A stretch of DNA of 64,000 bases from Haladaptatus sp. ZSTT2 (GTDB taxonomy: Archaea; Halobacteriota; Halobacteria; Halobacteriales; Halococcaceae), in contig NZ_JBAMHQ010000002.1 in NCBI RefSeq assembly GCF_037081775.1, positions 186,001 to 250,000 on the forward strand. The letters are read 5' to 3'. The notes beneath the pieces are model-generated. The model ran no database searches, had not been told where the DNA came from, and worked only from the letters and a program-made list of their open reading frames with translations. This document shows, piece after piece, positions 1-9,419 of the stretch (positions within the stretch are counted from its first letter, which is position 1; every line of letters starts with the position of its first letter). The position numbers and the translations under genes are program-made.

Positions 1-1709
1 TCTCGAAATTCGATCATCACATCAGGATACGATTCGGTATCGAGGATATGGCGAATTTCATCGAGGTTATAGCCTGTTTGTTCGAGGACAACCGCCCATC
101 CCCGCCTCGAGTTTGGGCTTTCGAGAATGCGTAACCAGGCTAAGAGTAGCAGGGCATGGTCGGTATCGAATAATTCGAGACCACCCTCATACGCAACTGG
201 AATATTATAGTCTGTGGCCGTGTGCTGGAGTTGTCTTCCGAAGCGACGAATTCGAGTTAGAACAGCGATGTCCTGGTATGTTGGGGACCTCCACTCTCCT
301 TCGTCTTTCACTGCATACGCCGGGTTTCCAACGATCGACTGAATTTTCTCGAGTACCCCCTCCAACTCATCACTACAAGTGACCGCCTCAATTGACGATT
401 CATCCCATGAAAGATTTGTCTCTAGTGATGTGATTTTTGCCTGAATTCCGGCCACACCAATATCCTCATCGCTCGATGCTGGAAGAGTAAGGGCGTGTTC
501 AGAGAAATCAAGGATAGATTGTGATGACCGATAATTTTGATTCAATGGGATCGTATTGATAGGCGTGACTGGGAAAGAGATGCGCTCAGCATCACTGTTA
601 AGTTCCTCTTTGTACTGAGTCAACCTGGATTCAAACTCCTGGATGTTTTCGACAGCGGCATACTGGAACCCGTAAATGCTCTGTTTCCAATCTCCAACTA
701 CACAGAAATTGTCCCGGTTGGCAAAGAGCAACGACAGCTTGAATTGAATCTCGTTGGTGTCTTGAAACTCGTCTATCATCACGTACTCATGTTGGAGATC
801 CTCCCGGAGGGTGTGATCCTCACAGAGTAGTGAATATGTGAACATCAAAAGCATCCAGAAAGTGAGATAATTCTGGCTGAGAGCGTATTCGATGTATTGG
901 AAGTAGACATCGTGAACGAACTGCTTGAGTGCTTTGCGGTCCTCAAAAAATGCTTGTTCTGCCAATTCTGCGTCGATTTGTTTGTCCCCCCAATCTCCTC
1001 GAACCTGGGATTCTGCTGGTGCGTCTGATAAATAGCAATTTTTTCCCCAACCGCTGAGCTTGGCTCGAAGATCGGATTGTGTCGGCCCTGACGCACCTTG
1101 GTTTGGCTCGTTCGCAGCTATAAACAGCTCCTGGAAAGCATCAAAATCCCCATCCAAATACTCCTCTCCATGTCGGTACCAGCCCTCACGTTCTGGATAG
1201 ATTCCTTTCGCTGCGAGCGAACCAATCAGGTCTAACAGCGAAAGAGGAGAGTTGAGCACTTGCAACTGTTCGTGGTATTCTGGATGACTGTCGGCGAATT
1301 GCTGTATGAATTCGCGGAAGCGATTCTTCTCGAGCACACTTTCTTCGATAAGTTGTGTAGAACTCGTAATATGGTCCTCAATTCCCAGTGTATTCGGAGC
1401 ATTGAATCCATGTGCTAGCAACAGCTGATGACAGTGGGCGTGAAATGTGCTAATCGGGGCGTCTCGGAGCGCAGCCATACTATAGTCGCAGTTGTTGACA
1501 ATGCGTTCTCTCATCTCAGCGGCTGCGTTGTTTGTAAACGTGAACAATAGCACGTCAGCGGGTTCGACCTTATCTTGTGATAGAATATTCGCGTACCGAT
1601 GTGTAATTGCGAATGTTTTACCAGTTCCTGCGCCTGCGTCGACGAGATGGATACCGTCAGTCGCATCTATCAGTTCTTGCTGTCGTGGATTTGGCGATAT
1701 TTCACTCAT
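1..1709 (-). CDS. UvrD/PcrA-type superfamily I DNA helicase, C-terminus beyond the window
   Basis: The minus frame is open from an ATG at 1709 to the window edge, giving at least 569 residues. It contains the superfamily I helicase motifs in order: Walker A (AGAGTGKT, about residues 24-31), a Q-motif-like PNPRQQELI near the N-terminus, Walker B (VMIDEFQDTN, encoded near 770-800), motif III (VVGDWKQSIYGFQ) and motif IV (LNQNYRSSQSI). These identify an ATP-dependent 3'-5' DNA helicase of the UvrD/AddA group. Its start overlaps the stop of the upstream PD-(D/E)XK nuclease by 8 nt, so the two are probably co-translated and may form an AddAB-like helicase-nuclease. The missing C-terminus hides whether it carries its own nuclease domain. 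The family call is firm; the precise subfamily is not. Confidence 0.85.
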   Translation of the reverse strand, partial: MSEISPNPRQQELIDATDGIHLVDAGAGTGKTFAITHRYANILSQDKVEPADVLLFTFTNNAAAEMRERIVNNCDYSMAALRDAPISTFHAHCHQLLLAHGFNAPNTLGIEDHITSSTQLIEESVLEKNRFREFIQQFADSHPEYHEQLQVLNSPLSLLDLIGSLAAKGIYPEREGWYRHGEEYLDGDFDAFQELFIAANEPNQGASGPTQSDLRAKLSGWGKNCYLSDAPAESQVRGDWGDKQIDAELAEQAFFEDRKALKQFVHDVYFQYIEYALSQNYLTFWMLLMFTYSLLCEDHTLREDLQHEYVMIDEFQDTNEIQFKLSLLFANRDNFCVVGDWKQSIYGFQYAAVENIQEFESRLTQYKEELNSDAERISFPVTPINTIPLNQNYRSSQSILDFSEHALTLPASSDEDIGVAGIQAKITSLETNLSWDESSIEAVTCSDELEGVLEKIQSIVGNPAYAVKDEGEWRSPTYQDIAVLTRIRRFGRQLQHTATDYNIPVAYEGGLELFDTDHALLLLAWLRILESPNSRRGWAVVLEQTGYNLDEIRHILDTESYPDVMIEFR

Positions 1710-4275
1710 TGGTTAGGATCATATCTGGGTTGTTCAAGCGGTCTGGATTTGGGTCACAGACCGGGAATCGGCTTTCGCGGTACTCCTCGAGAGATGACAG
1801 TTGGGTTTGCAAAAACGATTCAAAGGCATCTAAGTCGGGTTTGAAAAGTGTTTGTGACTTGATATCAGACAGTTTTTTCAGCGCTGAGTTGCAGCCCTTT
1901 TCGACGTACTTGTACTCCCCGGCGCGTGCTTGTGAGAATGCTATGAATTCCGCTGCAAATGAGGTTTCGAGAAGATCATCTTTACTATCTACGTCAGGGA
2001 ACTGGCGTGAGGAAAAGAATTGCTGAAAATCTCCATAACCGAGTTTCTCAAGCGTTTTTCGCCGGTCATTGGTTTCACTCACTCCTGAAACAAGGCTCGA
2101 GTACGCTTCGTCCTTCGAAACAAATTCTGAGAATGAAACCGGATAATACGGGACATCTACCAGTATGTCGTCAATCGATACGGTCCCTCGGACAGCATCA
2201 TCGAGGGTGCCGAGGAAAAAGAGGAATGAGAAGGAGAGTTCCTCATCAGGGAAATGCTGGCGGTGATTGGCTAGATATAATGCCACCTGGAAGTTTGGCG
2301 TGTCGCTTATTTCATCAACGCGCGCGTTTTTCAGAATAGAAGAGAGGGTCTTTGACTTGCCGCTTTTATAATCGAGAAGACACTGGGGTTCAGCGAGTAA
2401 ATCGACGATCCCATGGACACCTAAACTAGCGTTTTCAAACCACTGTTCTGTGATCGTTGAGGTGATCTCAACATCATATTTTGTGGCGAACTGATTATCG
2501 TTGAAGCGTTTTATATACCCGGGATACTCAACTTGCGTGGGCGGATTTTCATTGAGATAGTCGATTATGATTTGCGTTCCATGCTCGATTTCGGTTTCCA
2601 TCAAGGGTAACCGATATTCGTCGATGAACAACCTCATTTCCTCCAGAATGTGGCTGCGGATTTCGCAGAGATTGTTTTCTGCTAACGATGGATGATTTAC
2701 ATAGAACTCAGCAAACTCATGGAATAGATTGCCTTTTTGGAAATAGGAATATTGAGGACCATCGACAAGTTGTGTGAATAAATAATCCCGCGGGCAGTTG
2801 ACGAACGTATTAAGCTTTGATTGGCTAATCGAGTCTATTGATTTTCGTTCGATGTCTTCTTCGAGGGGTTGGTACTCAAACCCAGTCGAGTCTTCAGATT
2901 TCGGTCTTGCCCGGACTGTGTGTGGTCGATCGCTAAATGATTCGAATGGTTCATCGGCAAATTCTTGGAAGTAGAGACATGGCGTCACTTCCTCTCCCGC
3001 ACGTGTATCTTGGACAAGGAAATGTTGCTCAATTCCGTTTTGAATGAGCAGTTGGAATTTCTCGATGTTTTCAGCGGCTTTATTTGGGCGTGAAACCCAG
3101 GGCTTTTTTGGGATAGTGTGTTGCCACCCTTGGCCCAATCCAATATAAAAAACAACTGGGCGATCGACATACGCCGCAGCTGTGGCCGAGACTAAAAGAA
3201 CTCCCTCTCCGCCTTCTTCCGTAGGGACTTCGAAACTTTGGAGGTAATACTGAAGATTGTTTATTGCAGTTTGTGTGACTTGCGCTTTGAGCAGGTCGAG
3301 ATGTTGGAACTCCGCCCTAATTTTTGGGAGTCCCCGACCTAACCGGTCTTCTACAGTACTCACGGCGGTTTCGAAAGTCCCCTCGGGTAGCGATTCGACG
3401 AATTTTTGGAATTCGTTTACTGCCGTGTGGTCAAACGTTTGAACTCGCTTTTCGTCATGAGTAGCTTCGATTTCAAAGCCAAGTACCGTTGCAATTGGTC
3501 GGATATCAGCGACTCTAAGGCCGGATCTTGAAAAACCAAATCTCAATAGACGAAGGAATGTTCGCACAGATTGCTCATCGATGAACCCGGGACCTCCATA
3601 ATAAGGGATGTCGTGTGCATCAAACGCGGATTCAATAAGCGTGGAGTACGGACTGCTCCGGTCAACGACGACTGCAAACTCTTCTGCTTCGTCTGGTGCG
3701 ATGTTTTCGATGAGCGTATCCACAATCGCCGTTGCTGATGGAAAGACCTCGAATTCAGGGAGTGGAATCATTTCTTCAGAGAAAGGAGAGATGGTGTCGT
3801 ACTCTGCTGGCAGAATACCCTTGTCAAGTTCTGTCAAAAATTGCTTCCCTATTACTACGACATCAAGACTGTCCGGCAGTGTAAACTCATGCAGATCTCG
3901 GTAGCTACTATCGGTAGAGCTGACTTCATCAACGACGACTTTTGTGGGGTGATTGCTAAATTGCGATTCCTCAGAGATTGATTCAGGATCTCCAGTCTCC
4001 TCCCAACTGTGAAGCACTTGTTCAAGGAGGTAGCTGGATTGTTTCCATGAGAGGTTTGTGTGTTCAAGAAGGTGGAAAAAGAGGTTTCGTCTATCTTCAG
4101 GAATTAGCTCACCTGATGCATGGCTTCGGGGCGTCGCAGCAAGTCGACCCACACGTGTATGGTCGAGACGTCTGTCTAAGGCGAGAGTAAGCGCTGCTTC
4201 TGTCGAAAGGACGAGGTCATAATCACGTATTTCCTCGTAAAGTCGGTCGATTGATTTTGCACGCCTGACTGGCAC
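1702..4275 (-). CDS. AddB-like PD-(D/E)XK nuclease/inactivated helicase
   Basis: This 857-residue protein starts at GTG. The C-terminal third looks like a RecB/AddB-type nuclease: an alpha-helical entry with FVNCPRDY (Cys near residue 491), a GNLFHEF segment with the nuclease-associated histidine, and LLDYKSGK near residue 635 for the D...DYK catalytic pair. The N-terminal two thirds resembles the degenerate helicase half of AddB, with no Walker A motif visible. Single cysteines near residues 794 and 839 could belong to an AddB-type Fe-S cluster, but the compact C-terminal cysteine cluster of bacterial AddB is not evident. It overlaps the downstream UvrD helicase by 8 nt (ATGAGTGA). The likely role is double-strand-end processing in recombination or defence. 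Confidence 0.75.
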   Translation of the reverse strand: MPVRRAKSIDRLYEEIRDYDLVLSTEAALTLALDRRLDHTRVGRLAATPRSHASGELIPEDRRNLFFHLLEHTNLSWKQSSYLLEQVLHSWEETGDPESISEESQFSNHPTKVVVDEVSSTDSSYRDLHEFTLPDSLDVVVIGKQFLTELDKGILPAEYDTISPFSEEMIPLPEFEVFPSATAIVDTLIENIAPDEAEEFAVVVDRSSPYSTLIESAFDAHDIPYYGGPGFIDEQSVRTFLRLLRFGFSRSGLRVADIRPIATVLGFEIEATHDEKRVQTFDHTAVNEFQKFVESLPEGTFETAVSTVEDRLGRGLPKIRAEFQHLDLLKAQVTQTAINNLQYYLQSFEVPTEEGGEGVLLVSATAAAYVDRPVVFYIGLGQGWQHTIPKKPWVSRPNKAAENIEKFQLLIQNGIEQHFLVQDTRAGEEVTPCLYFQEFADEPFESFSDRPHTVRARPKSEDSTGFEYQPLEEDIERKSIDSISQSKLNTFVNCPRDYLFTQLVDGPQYSYFQKGNLFHEFAEFYVNHPSLAENNLCEIRSHILEEMRLFIDEYRLPLMETEIEHGTQIIIDYLNENPPTQVEYPGYIKRFNDNQFATKYDVEITSTITEQWFENASLGVHGIVDLLAEPQCLLDYKSGKSKTLSSILKNARVDEISDTPNFQVALYLANHRQHFPDEELSFSFLFFLGTLDDAVRGTVSIDDILVDVPYYPVSFSEFVSKDEAYSSLVSGVSETNDRRKTLEKLGYGDFQQFFSSRQFPDVDSKDDLLETSFAAEFIAFSQARAGEYKYVEKGCNSALKKLSDIKSQTLFKPDLDAFESFLQTQLSSLEEYRESRFPVCDPNPDRLNNPDMILTNE

Positions 4276-4422
4276 ATGCTCACATTTGGAGAGATATGTA
4301 ACAAACGTTTGGGTATCAGATTTTTAATAATTGAAGGTGAGTTGAAAGTCAAAATATCAAGCTCAGACCCGTGGCCCAGAGTTAAGATAGTACAGTCTTA
4401 CCGTCAAAACCCGGATGGCAAT

Positions 4423-5337
4423 TCACCAGCCGCTTTCAGAACGTGAACTTGAATAGTAGTACGTGGGGTCATCGACAACGGGTTTTGGGACAAGCCCGTC
4501 ATCGAAATCGCTGAGATGTCCAATATAGATTGGAAGCAATCCATCAGGTTCAGCCTGGGAAGCTGTATGAGTGAGACGACGAAGCACGAGGCGTTGTTGA
4601 AGCGGTGAGGCTGAACGGTCCCAATCTCCCAGTAGACGGCCAACTTCAGCTTGCTTTTGAGGAGTGGCATTGGTAGCAGAGAAATTACACCACACGTGCC
4701 CATTCTCTGTTAGATAAATACGCCCACCAGAGGGTCGGTATTCGAGGCACTTTTCGATGAGTTCTGTATGCTCAAATGCAGACTCAAATACGAATTTATT
4801 CGGGAACCGACCCCATTTCCAGGATAATGACCCTTCTGGACTAACAGTCCACGTTTCCCCGTGTTTGAAAGGAAGCCGATCCCAGATTCCGATCTCCCCT
4901 TCGTGAATACTTATATGGTTTGTCGATACTTCCGCAAAGTCGATTGTGCCCTTCAATTTTCCAACATACACTGAGATGTATCCGTTTGCAAATTGAGCAT
5001 GATGCGCGTGAATATACTGGTCTGCATGAATTTTCGTAAGGATTTCACCAGCAGCAGTAATGCGAATTCTACCTGTCCCAGCCCCGTTTGACTTCCCTAA
5101 CGTTCGTAGAGATTGGACGAGCCCCTCTGGTGGAGAAGTCGAGAACTGAATTTCATTACAGTGGCTCCACTGGAGCAAATGCCCCTTGTTTGCACCAGTG
5201 GTGACAATACTATACTGTGACCCACGATACGTTGAGGGCCACGGCATTCCAGGATCGATATGAACCTCCTTGTTCCCGGAAATCGGTACAATTGTGGGTT
5301 CAAAGAGGAGCTTAGGGACGGAAGTGGTCATGGCCAT
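4423..5337 (-). CDS. hypothetical protein (about 304 aa), possible partner of the helicase-nuclease pair
   Basis: I do not recognise this family. The protein is soluble, rich in Gly, Trp, His and aromatic residues, and looks largely beta-stranded in its first half (repeated xGxIxV patterns). The C-terminus is low-complexity with a Tyr/Ser-rich tail (YYYSSSRSE). No catalytic motif is apparent. ATGs at 5337 and 5331 are both plausible starts; a TTG at 5343 is less likely. It lies on the same strand 147 nt upstream of the nuclease gene, so co-transcription with that pair is possible. Confidence 0.55.
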   Translation of the reverse strand: MAMTTSVPKLLFEPTIVPISGNKEVHIDPGMPWPSTYRGSQYSIVTTGANKGHLLQWSHCNEIQFSTSPPEGLVQSLRTLGKSNGAGTGRIRITAAGEILTKIHADQYIHAHHAQFANGYISVYVGKLKGTIDFAEVSTNHISIHEGEIGIWDRLPFKHGETWTVSPEGSLSWKWGRFPNKFVFESAFEHTELIEKCLEYRPSGGRIYLTENGHVWCNFSATNATPQKQAEVGRLLGDWDRSASPLQQRLVLRRLTHTASQAEPDGLLPIYIGHLSDFDDGLVPKPVVDDPTYYYSSSRSESGW

Positions 5338-5791
5338 CTTCAAAGCCCCCAGATTGATTCTTTGCTTTCTAGTGATTTACCTGCGAGCAATCCAATGCTC
5401 GCGATATGCGACCCGATGGGGGCCCAGAATATTGGTGATTCCCCATCTAAACTTTTCACCTGCCTTCGTCCATTGATTAGTGAATTTCCCTTCATTTCAC
5501 ACCCCAACCCTGATACAATTTGTTAGATTAAATACATTCTGTGAGAGTGTATATCTTTGTCCTACCTGCCTCTATTCACTCTGTCCACTGCAAATCTCAC
5601 AGTGGTGAAACGGGCATCTTATTGAATGCGACAATATGTCATGAAATTTTCAAGCCATACAGATAAATTTTATCGTATTTTTCCTCATAATACGAGAGAC
5701 TGCGGAATTCTCATAGTATGATAGGAATAATCACATCATAGCAACTTGGAACAACTGTTAAGTTGACTGGTATAATGACTGAATTATCGGA
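5338..5791. other. A+T-rich intergenic region between divergent genes
   Basis: About 450 bases with no convincing gene. It separates the minus-strand cluster on its left from the truncated SNF2 gene on its right and would hold both promoters. A TATA-like GGTATAATGA lies near 5770, about 20 nt upstream of the ATG at 5792. The short frames through the region have haphazard composition. Confidence 0.5.
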
Positions 5792-6220
5792 ATGTCACCA
5801 CGGGAACGATTGGAGGGTGGCCCATCGATCAACTGGTCAATTGATGAACCTCCCTCGCTCGAAGAACATCGAATAGATGGCGATGAGAGGGCTCCCACCC
5901 ACTTTCAGGCATTGCTTGGACATCGACTTGCTATCGAACAAGGGCAACAAGAACTGATAGCACTCGAGGAGATTCAAGACAGGATCAAACTCTTAGAGCA
6001 TCAGCTCTCTGCCGCCCATCAATCGATCAATGGGATGGGGACAGGTACCTTGTTTGCCGACGAAGTGGGGTTAGGGAAAACAATAGAGATTGGGATGGTG
6101 CTCAAGGAAATGGACCTGCGGGATACACACGAGTCATTTCTTGTGCTCACCCCTGCTCAGCTCGTTCGACGATGGGCTGGTCCCACAGCCCGTGGTGAAC
6201 GATTCAGGCTATTACGTTGA
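5792..6220 (+). pseudogene. truncated N-terminal fragment of an SNF2/Rad54-family helicase
   Basis: The 142-residue frame reads like the start of a SNF2 ATPase: an N-terminal coiled segment, then motif I (DEVGLGKTIEIG, about residues 90-101) and motif Ia (FLVLTPAQLVRRW, about 116-128). It then leaves the family pattern (GPTARGERF) and stops. SNF2 proteins normally run several hundred more residues through DEXH, SAT and QxxGRxxR motifs, none of which follow before 6299. This is therefore a remnant, not an active helicase. SNF2 proteins occur in DISARM (DrmD) and Dpd (DpdE) systems, so it could be a relic of such a locus. A programmed or sequencing frameshift is unlikely because no continuation was seen in the short downstream gap. 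Confidence 0.7.
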
Positions 6221-6299
6221 AGTTGGTCAGTATGAAAATGTGTGGGAGTGAGGGATAGATGAGAATTACAACTCTTGTGAAGTGATTTCTACAACTTGA

Positions 6300-7487
6300 T
6301 TACTTATCTGTCGTGCGGTTTATTGATGACAGGATATCAGTGAGAATGCCACCATCAGCTGTTGGTTCTTCGTTTTTAGAAGTGGGTGGAACGACTTCGT
6401 CGATGGTCAATTGAGTGGTCGGCCTGGAATCAGCCCATTCATCGCTTTGCGAAGATTCTTGTTCGCCGCAGTACTGGATCCGCTGAGAATCTCCCCGACC
6501 TGAAACTGAAATTTCGGGGAGACGGTCCAGCCACTTTATCAAAGTCCGGGTTCGGCGTGGGACCGTTGTTCCACTCAGCTCAGTCTCTACTCGCAGTAAT
6601 TCAATCACCTTCTCGCGTGTGACTGATCGTTCTGCTCGGACAACTCTGAGTATACGTCGAAGTACCTCCATCTGCCGTATCTGATGGGCGAGCAACTGGC
6701 GAGCGTTTTCCTCTTCTCCTGTATTGAGATAATTAAGATAGGTATGTCCAATACGTGTGAGCCCCCATCGAGAAGCACCTCGTTCTTTGTGTACAAGTCC
6801 GAGAAGCCATCCTGCATTTCCGTAATAATCTGCTTGGCGAGGGTCAAATGTATCCTCAGCGAGTTCCGTAACTGCCTCCGCAATCTCGGATTTAAGATGA
6901 TTGCCAGCATCTATTGCTAGAAGCACTTTGTGGAGGCTTTCGAGTGAATCAGCCTGTGGAATCTCTATGCTTGGAATGGTCGTTTCTCGTTCGGGCTCCT
7001 GGAACAATTCCCAAAAGTCGGAATCAGGGATCACAGTATCACCACGCTTTATCACTCCAATTTCATGCTCAAGGAGGAGCTTTGCAAGATCGTCTCCAGC
7101 TATAAGACTGAACCCATTTTTTGTCGCAATTTCTTGTGCGCTTGGTGTAATAGAACCGGTCGTGATAAGGAGAGCTGATTCAAGGTTTCGCTGGGAAATA
7201 CATTCGCGTACACTCTTAATTGTGTCTGAAGATAGTGCCTCACTTGGAGCGATATGCTCTAAAAATACGCCATAAGAGATTGAAATAAATGGATGTGGGG
7301 TTTTTACTTTGATATCACAACTACAATTATCACTTTCGGATAGAAAACTGACAATGGCACCATGGTCTAACTCCTCTATTAGGTAAATAGCGAGTTGATC
7401 AAACTGTTGAGGGGTGAGACATACCGCAGCCGCTCTCAATTCCGCAATAGCTCGATCTCGATCAGCATTTGATCGAAAGTTTGGCAT
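6300..7487 (-). CDS. restriction-endonuclease-like (Mrr-type fold) protein with C-terminal winged helix
   Basis: The 395-residue protein has an N-terminal helical segment, then an Mrr/VRR-like region including LITTGSITPSAQEIA and FSLIAGDDLAKLLLEHEIG (about residues 120-165). That pattern is the late beta-alpha part of restriction-endonuclease-like folds, where a site-assigning helix follows the strand. The classical D...ExK active site is not clear, so it may be divergent or inactive. Residues about 195-330 look like tandem winged helices (NAGWLLGLVHKERGASRWGLT). The C-terminal 50 residues are acidic and disordered. It stands alone beside the SNF2 remnant and resembles haloarchaeal accessory defence proteins. 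The function is inferred. Confidence 0.55.
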   Translation of the reverse strand: MPNFRSNADRDRAIAELRAAAVCLTPQQFDQLAIYLIEELDHGAIVSFLSESDNCSCDIKVKTPHPFISISYGVFLEHIAPSEALSSDTIKSVRECISQRNLESALLITTGSITPSAQEIATKNGFSLIAGDDLAKLLLEHEIGVIKRGDTVIPDSDFWELFQEPERETTIPSIEIPQADSLESLHKVLLAIDAGNHLKSEIAEAVTELAEDTFDPRQADYYGNAGWLLGLVHKERGASRWGLTRIGHTYLNYLNTGEEENARQLLAHQIRQMEVLRRILRVVRAERSVTREKVIELLRVETELSGTTVPRRTRTLIKWLDRLPEISVSGRGDSQRIQYCGEQESSQSDEWADSRPTTQLTIDEVVPPTSKNEEPTADGGILTDILSSINRTTDK

Positions 7488-7614
7488 ACGTTCTATTTTT
7501 ATTCACAGACTGATAGTTCCATTGGATGGTTCAATTTGGACATGATTTTGGTAACTCCTTCGTGGCCTTTGCCCTGCTATTGGAAGTGTTGTTATTGGTC
7601 CGAAAGTGGTGTAA

Positions 7615-8160
7615 TTATTGTAGGGCTTGGTATCGTTCGAGTATCTTCAAATGTCGTTCGATGAGCGCTTCCAACTTCTCACTTTGACACTCGACGACGA
7701 CCTGTTCTGACTCCCAGTGGCCACTCTGCTTGCCATTCCACACCCCAAATACCGTCATCCCAGGCAGTTTGATCACACCAAAAATGACTGATAGCACGTA
7801 GAGTGTGTTTTCGAACGCTTGCCACGACCCAACGGTTGTTTCAGGTAAGTCGTATGGGAAGGCCACGTGATGGGCGAGCAGATCGGCGTCTCGTGCTCGC
7901 TCTATGAATCCGGTATCGTTACTGAAGAGCATCACTCGCTTTCGGTTCGAAACGTCGTAGTCGCTGTAGGCCTCGATAATGCTTCCATCTCCGCGGTCAC
8001 AATCGAGGGTGTCCGTATACCTGTGGTCACGGATTCGTCTGAATTCGTTGAGCCCCAGCGTCCCCTGCCGATTCGGGCCAGCCAGCTGGTTTGCGAGCCG
8101 CTCGAACTCCGGCCCAAATGCGTCTACGAGTGGTCCAACGCCATCGTGTTTACAATACAT
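7615..8160 (-). CDS. PIN-like domain protein, 5' end apparently damaged
   Basis: From the first in-frame ATG the protein is 181 residues. It contains MLFSNDTGFIERARDADL (the late acidic PIN-type motif) and a helical C-terminus (LEALIERHLKILERY). The same frame is open upstream to 8313 and encodes a classic PIN N-terminus, GIDTNLFPWRA, just before this ATG. No in-frame ATG, GTG or TTG precedes that segment. A start at 8160 would therefore remove the first catalytic aspartate. Either the 5' end carries a small frameshift (an overlapping ATG GCA TCG frame lies right there) or the start is non-standard. If intact, it would be a metal-dependent RNase or toxin-like nuclease. Confidence 0.5.
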   Translation of the reverse strand: MYCKHDGVGPLVDAFGPEFERLANQLAGPNRQGTLGLNEFRRIRDHRYTDTLDCDRGDGSIIEAYSDYDVSNRKRVMLFSNDTGFIERARDADLLAHHVAFPYDLPETTVGSWQAFENTLYVLSVIFGVIKLPGMTVFGVWNGKQSGHWESEQVVVECQSEKLEALIERHLKILERYQALQ

Positions 8161-8293
8161 CTCGAGTTCGTCCTGTACACCGCTCGCGAGGACGAACCCG
8201 TTGATTGGTGGTCGGCCCTTCTGTCTAAATGCAGCCTTTTCAGGGTCGATTTTGAGCGTTTCTACGGCACGCCACGGGAACAGATTCGTGTCG

Positions 8294-8833
8294 ATGCCAT
8301 GGCAATTTTCAGTTCATCGGAGTCAGACCCACCTCACCATCACACAGGCACGTGGATCATCTGAAGCGTTCGACCCAGTGGTAAAGCGATTCTTGATACA
8401 CCCACATTCGATTGCAGACGAACCTGCACTCTTCAACCATTCGGTAATACGGAGGGTTTGGTCGGAATCACCAGAACGTCCAGAAATACGATCCCACCGC
8501 ATGGAGGGCCAGCCAGTTCTTTTCCTGTATCGCCCAGCGGGCGAGAATACGTGGCATATCATCCAACCCGGGTCGAACGATGGCTCCATTGAAGATACGG
8601 AGGTGTTCAGAGCGACTGCCTATCGGGGGATCGAGGTTCAAGGAACCTTCATACGCTCGGAAGCGAACGGTGAACTCAGGTTTGCTGAGGAGCGCCAGTA
8701 TCGCGTCTTGAAATCAGTGCTGGATAATTGGGCGGAACTCTACGTTCTCGTGTGTCACGAAGTGAATGAAGAGTCTGTGGCGGCTGACCTATGGGAGGTA
8801 GAAAACGCCGTTGCCTACAACGTTTCCGCGTGA
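8294..8833 (+). CDS. hypothetical protein (179 aa)
   Basis: Divergent from the PIN-like gene. The ATG at 8294 is the most sensible start: the longer frame upstream is the antisense of the PIN coding region and has unnatural composition. The body shows alternating strands and a tryptophan-rich centre (RPAGENTWHIIQPGSNDG) and ends with an acidic helical tail (SVAADLWEVENAVAY). I do not recognise the family and see no catalytic signature or membrane segment. If the PIN frame really extends to 8313, the two genes overlap head to head by about 20 nt. Confidence 0.5.
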   Translation: MPWQFSVHRSQTHLTITQARGSSEAFDPVVKRFLIHPHSIADEPALFNHSVIRRVWSESPERPEIRSHRMEGQPVLFLYRPAGENTWHIIQPGSNDGSIEDTEVFRATAYRGIEVQGTFIRSEANGELRFAEERQYRVLKSVLDNWAELYVLVCHEVNEESVAADLWEVENAVAYNVSA

Positions 8834-8887
8834 ATTAGAAATTAGTGACGTATCCGATGTCACTACCAAAATATGATTGATTGACAT

Positions 8888-8897
8888 TTATTATACA
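8888..8897 (+). promoter_or_regulatory. TATA box for the zinc-ribbon gene
   Basis: TTTATTATAC lies about 25 nt upstream of the ATG at 8916. That is the spacing expected for a haloarchaeal promoter whose transcript starts at or near the start codon. This supports a leaderless mRNA and an ATG at 8916 rather than the in-frame starts at 8877 or 8907. Confidence 0.45.
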
Positions 8898-8915
8898 CCC
8901 CGGCAAATGAGGTGT

Positions 8916-9419
8916 ATGGACGAATCAACCAACCTGGTCAAAGAGATGGGAGAAAACTGGACGCCTCGATGCCCGAACTGTGGCGAATACCTTGACGAAG
9001 AAGGGTACGACCCTACGTTCGAGGACGGTCGTTTCACCAAGTACGACTGCTCGGCGTGCGGTGAAGTGACTTACGACGAAAGTATCGCGTCCCGTGCAGA
9101 ACGCGTCGTCGCCGGGGAAGTGGAGCCTGAAGACGTGTTCCCGTGGTACGAAGCTCACGAGGAACGGGTGAGAGACGAGTTGGAGATGCTCGAACGCCCC
9201 GACCTATTCACCGTCGAGTTCGAACCAGGCATGTTTGCGTGCCAGCACGAGGGATGTGGTCTGACGAGAAAGGATTTCGGTGAGGGCGCGAGAATGTTCA
9301 ACCTGAAGGATGGGCGGTACCTCTGTCCGAAGCACGGGAAAGCGGCGGTTGCAGAGGGAGCAGAGCGAAAATACCCGCTAACGGAAGCTGAGCGGGAGTG
9401 GAGTGACCAAAAGAAATAA
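8916..9419 (+). CDS. double zinc-ribbon protein (167 aa)
   Basis: Two zinc-binding knuckle pairs are visible: CPNCGEYLDEEGY followed by CSACGEVTY near the N-terminus, and CQHEGCGL followed by YLCPKHG near the C-terminus. A highly acidic helical segment lies between them. No enzymatic domain is visible, so it is probably a small nucleic-acid- or protein-binding adaptor. The start at 8916 was chosen from the TATA spacing; earlier in-frame ATG codons would add up to 13 residues. It lies in a run of unrelated single genes. Confidence 0.6.
   Translation: MDESTNLVKEMGENWTPRCPNCGEYLDEEGYDPTFEDGRFTKYDCSACGEVTYDESIASRAERVVAGEVEPEDVFPWYEAHEERVRDELEMLERPDLFTVEFEPGMFACQHEGCGLTRKDFGEGARMFNLKDGRYLCPKHGKAAVAEGAERKYPLTEAEREWSDQKK

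Noticed and set aside
7979-8833. 284-codon plus frame starting opposite the PIN-like gene
   Set aside because: The first 105 codons are the complement of the PIN coding sequence; only the part from ATG 8294 was kept.
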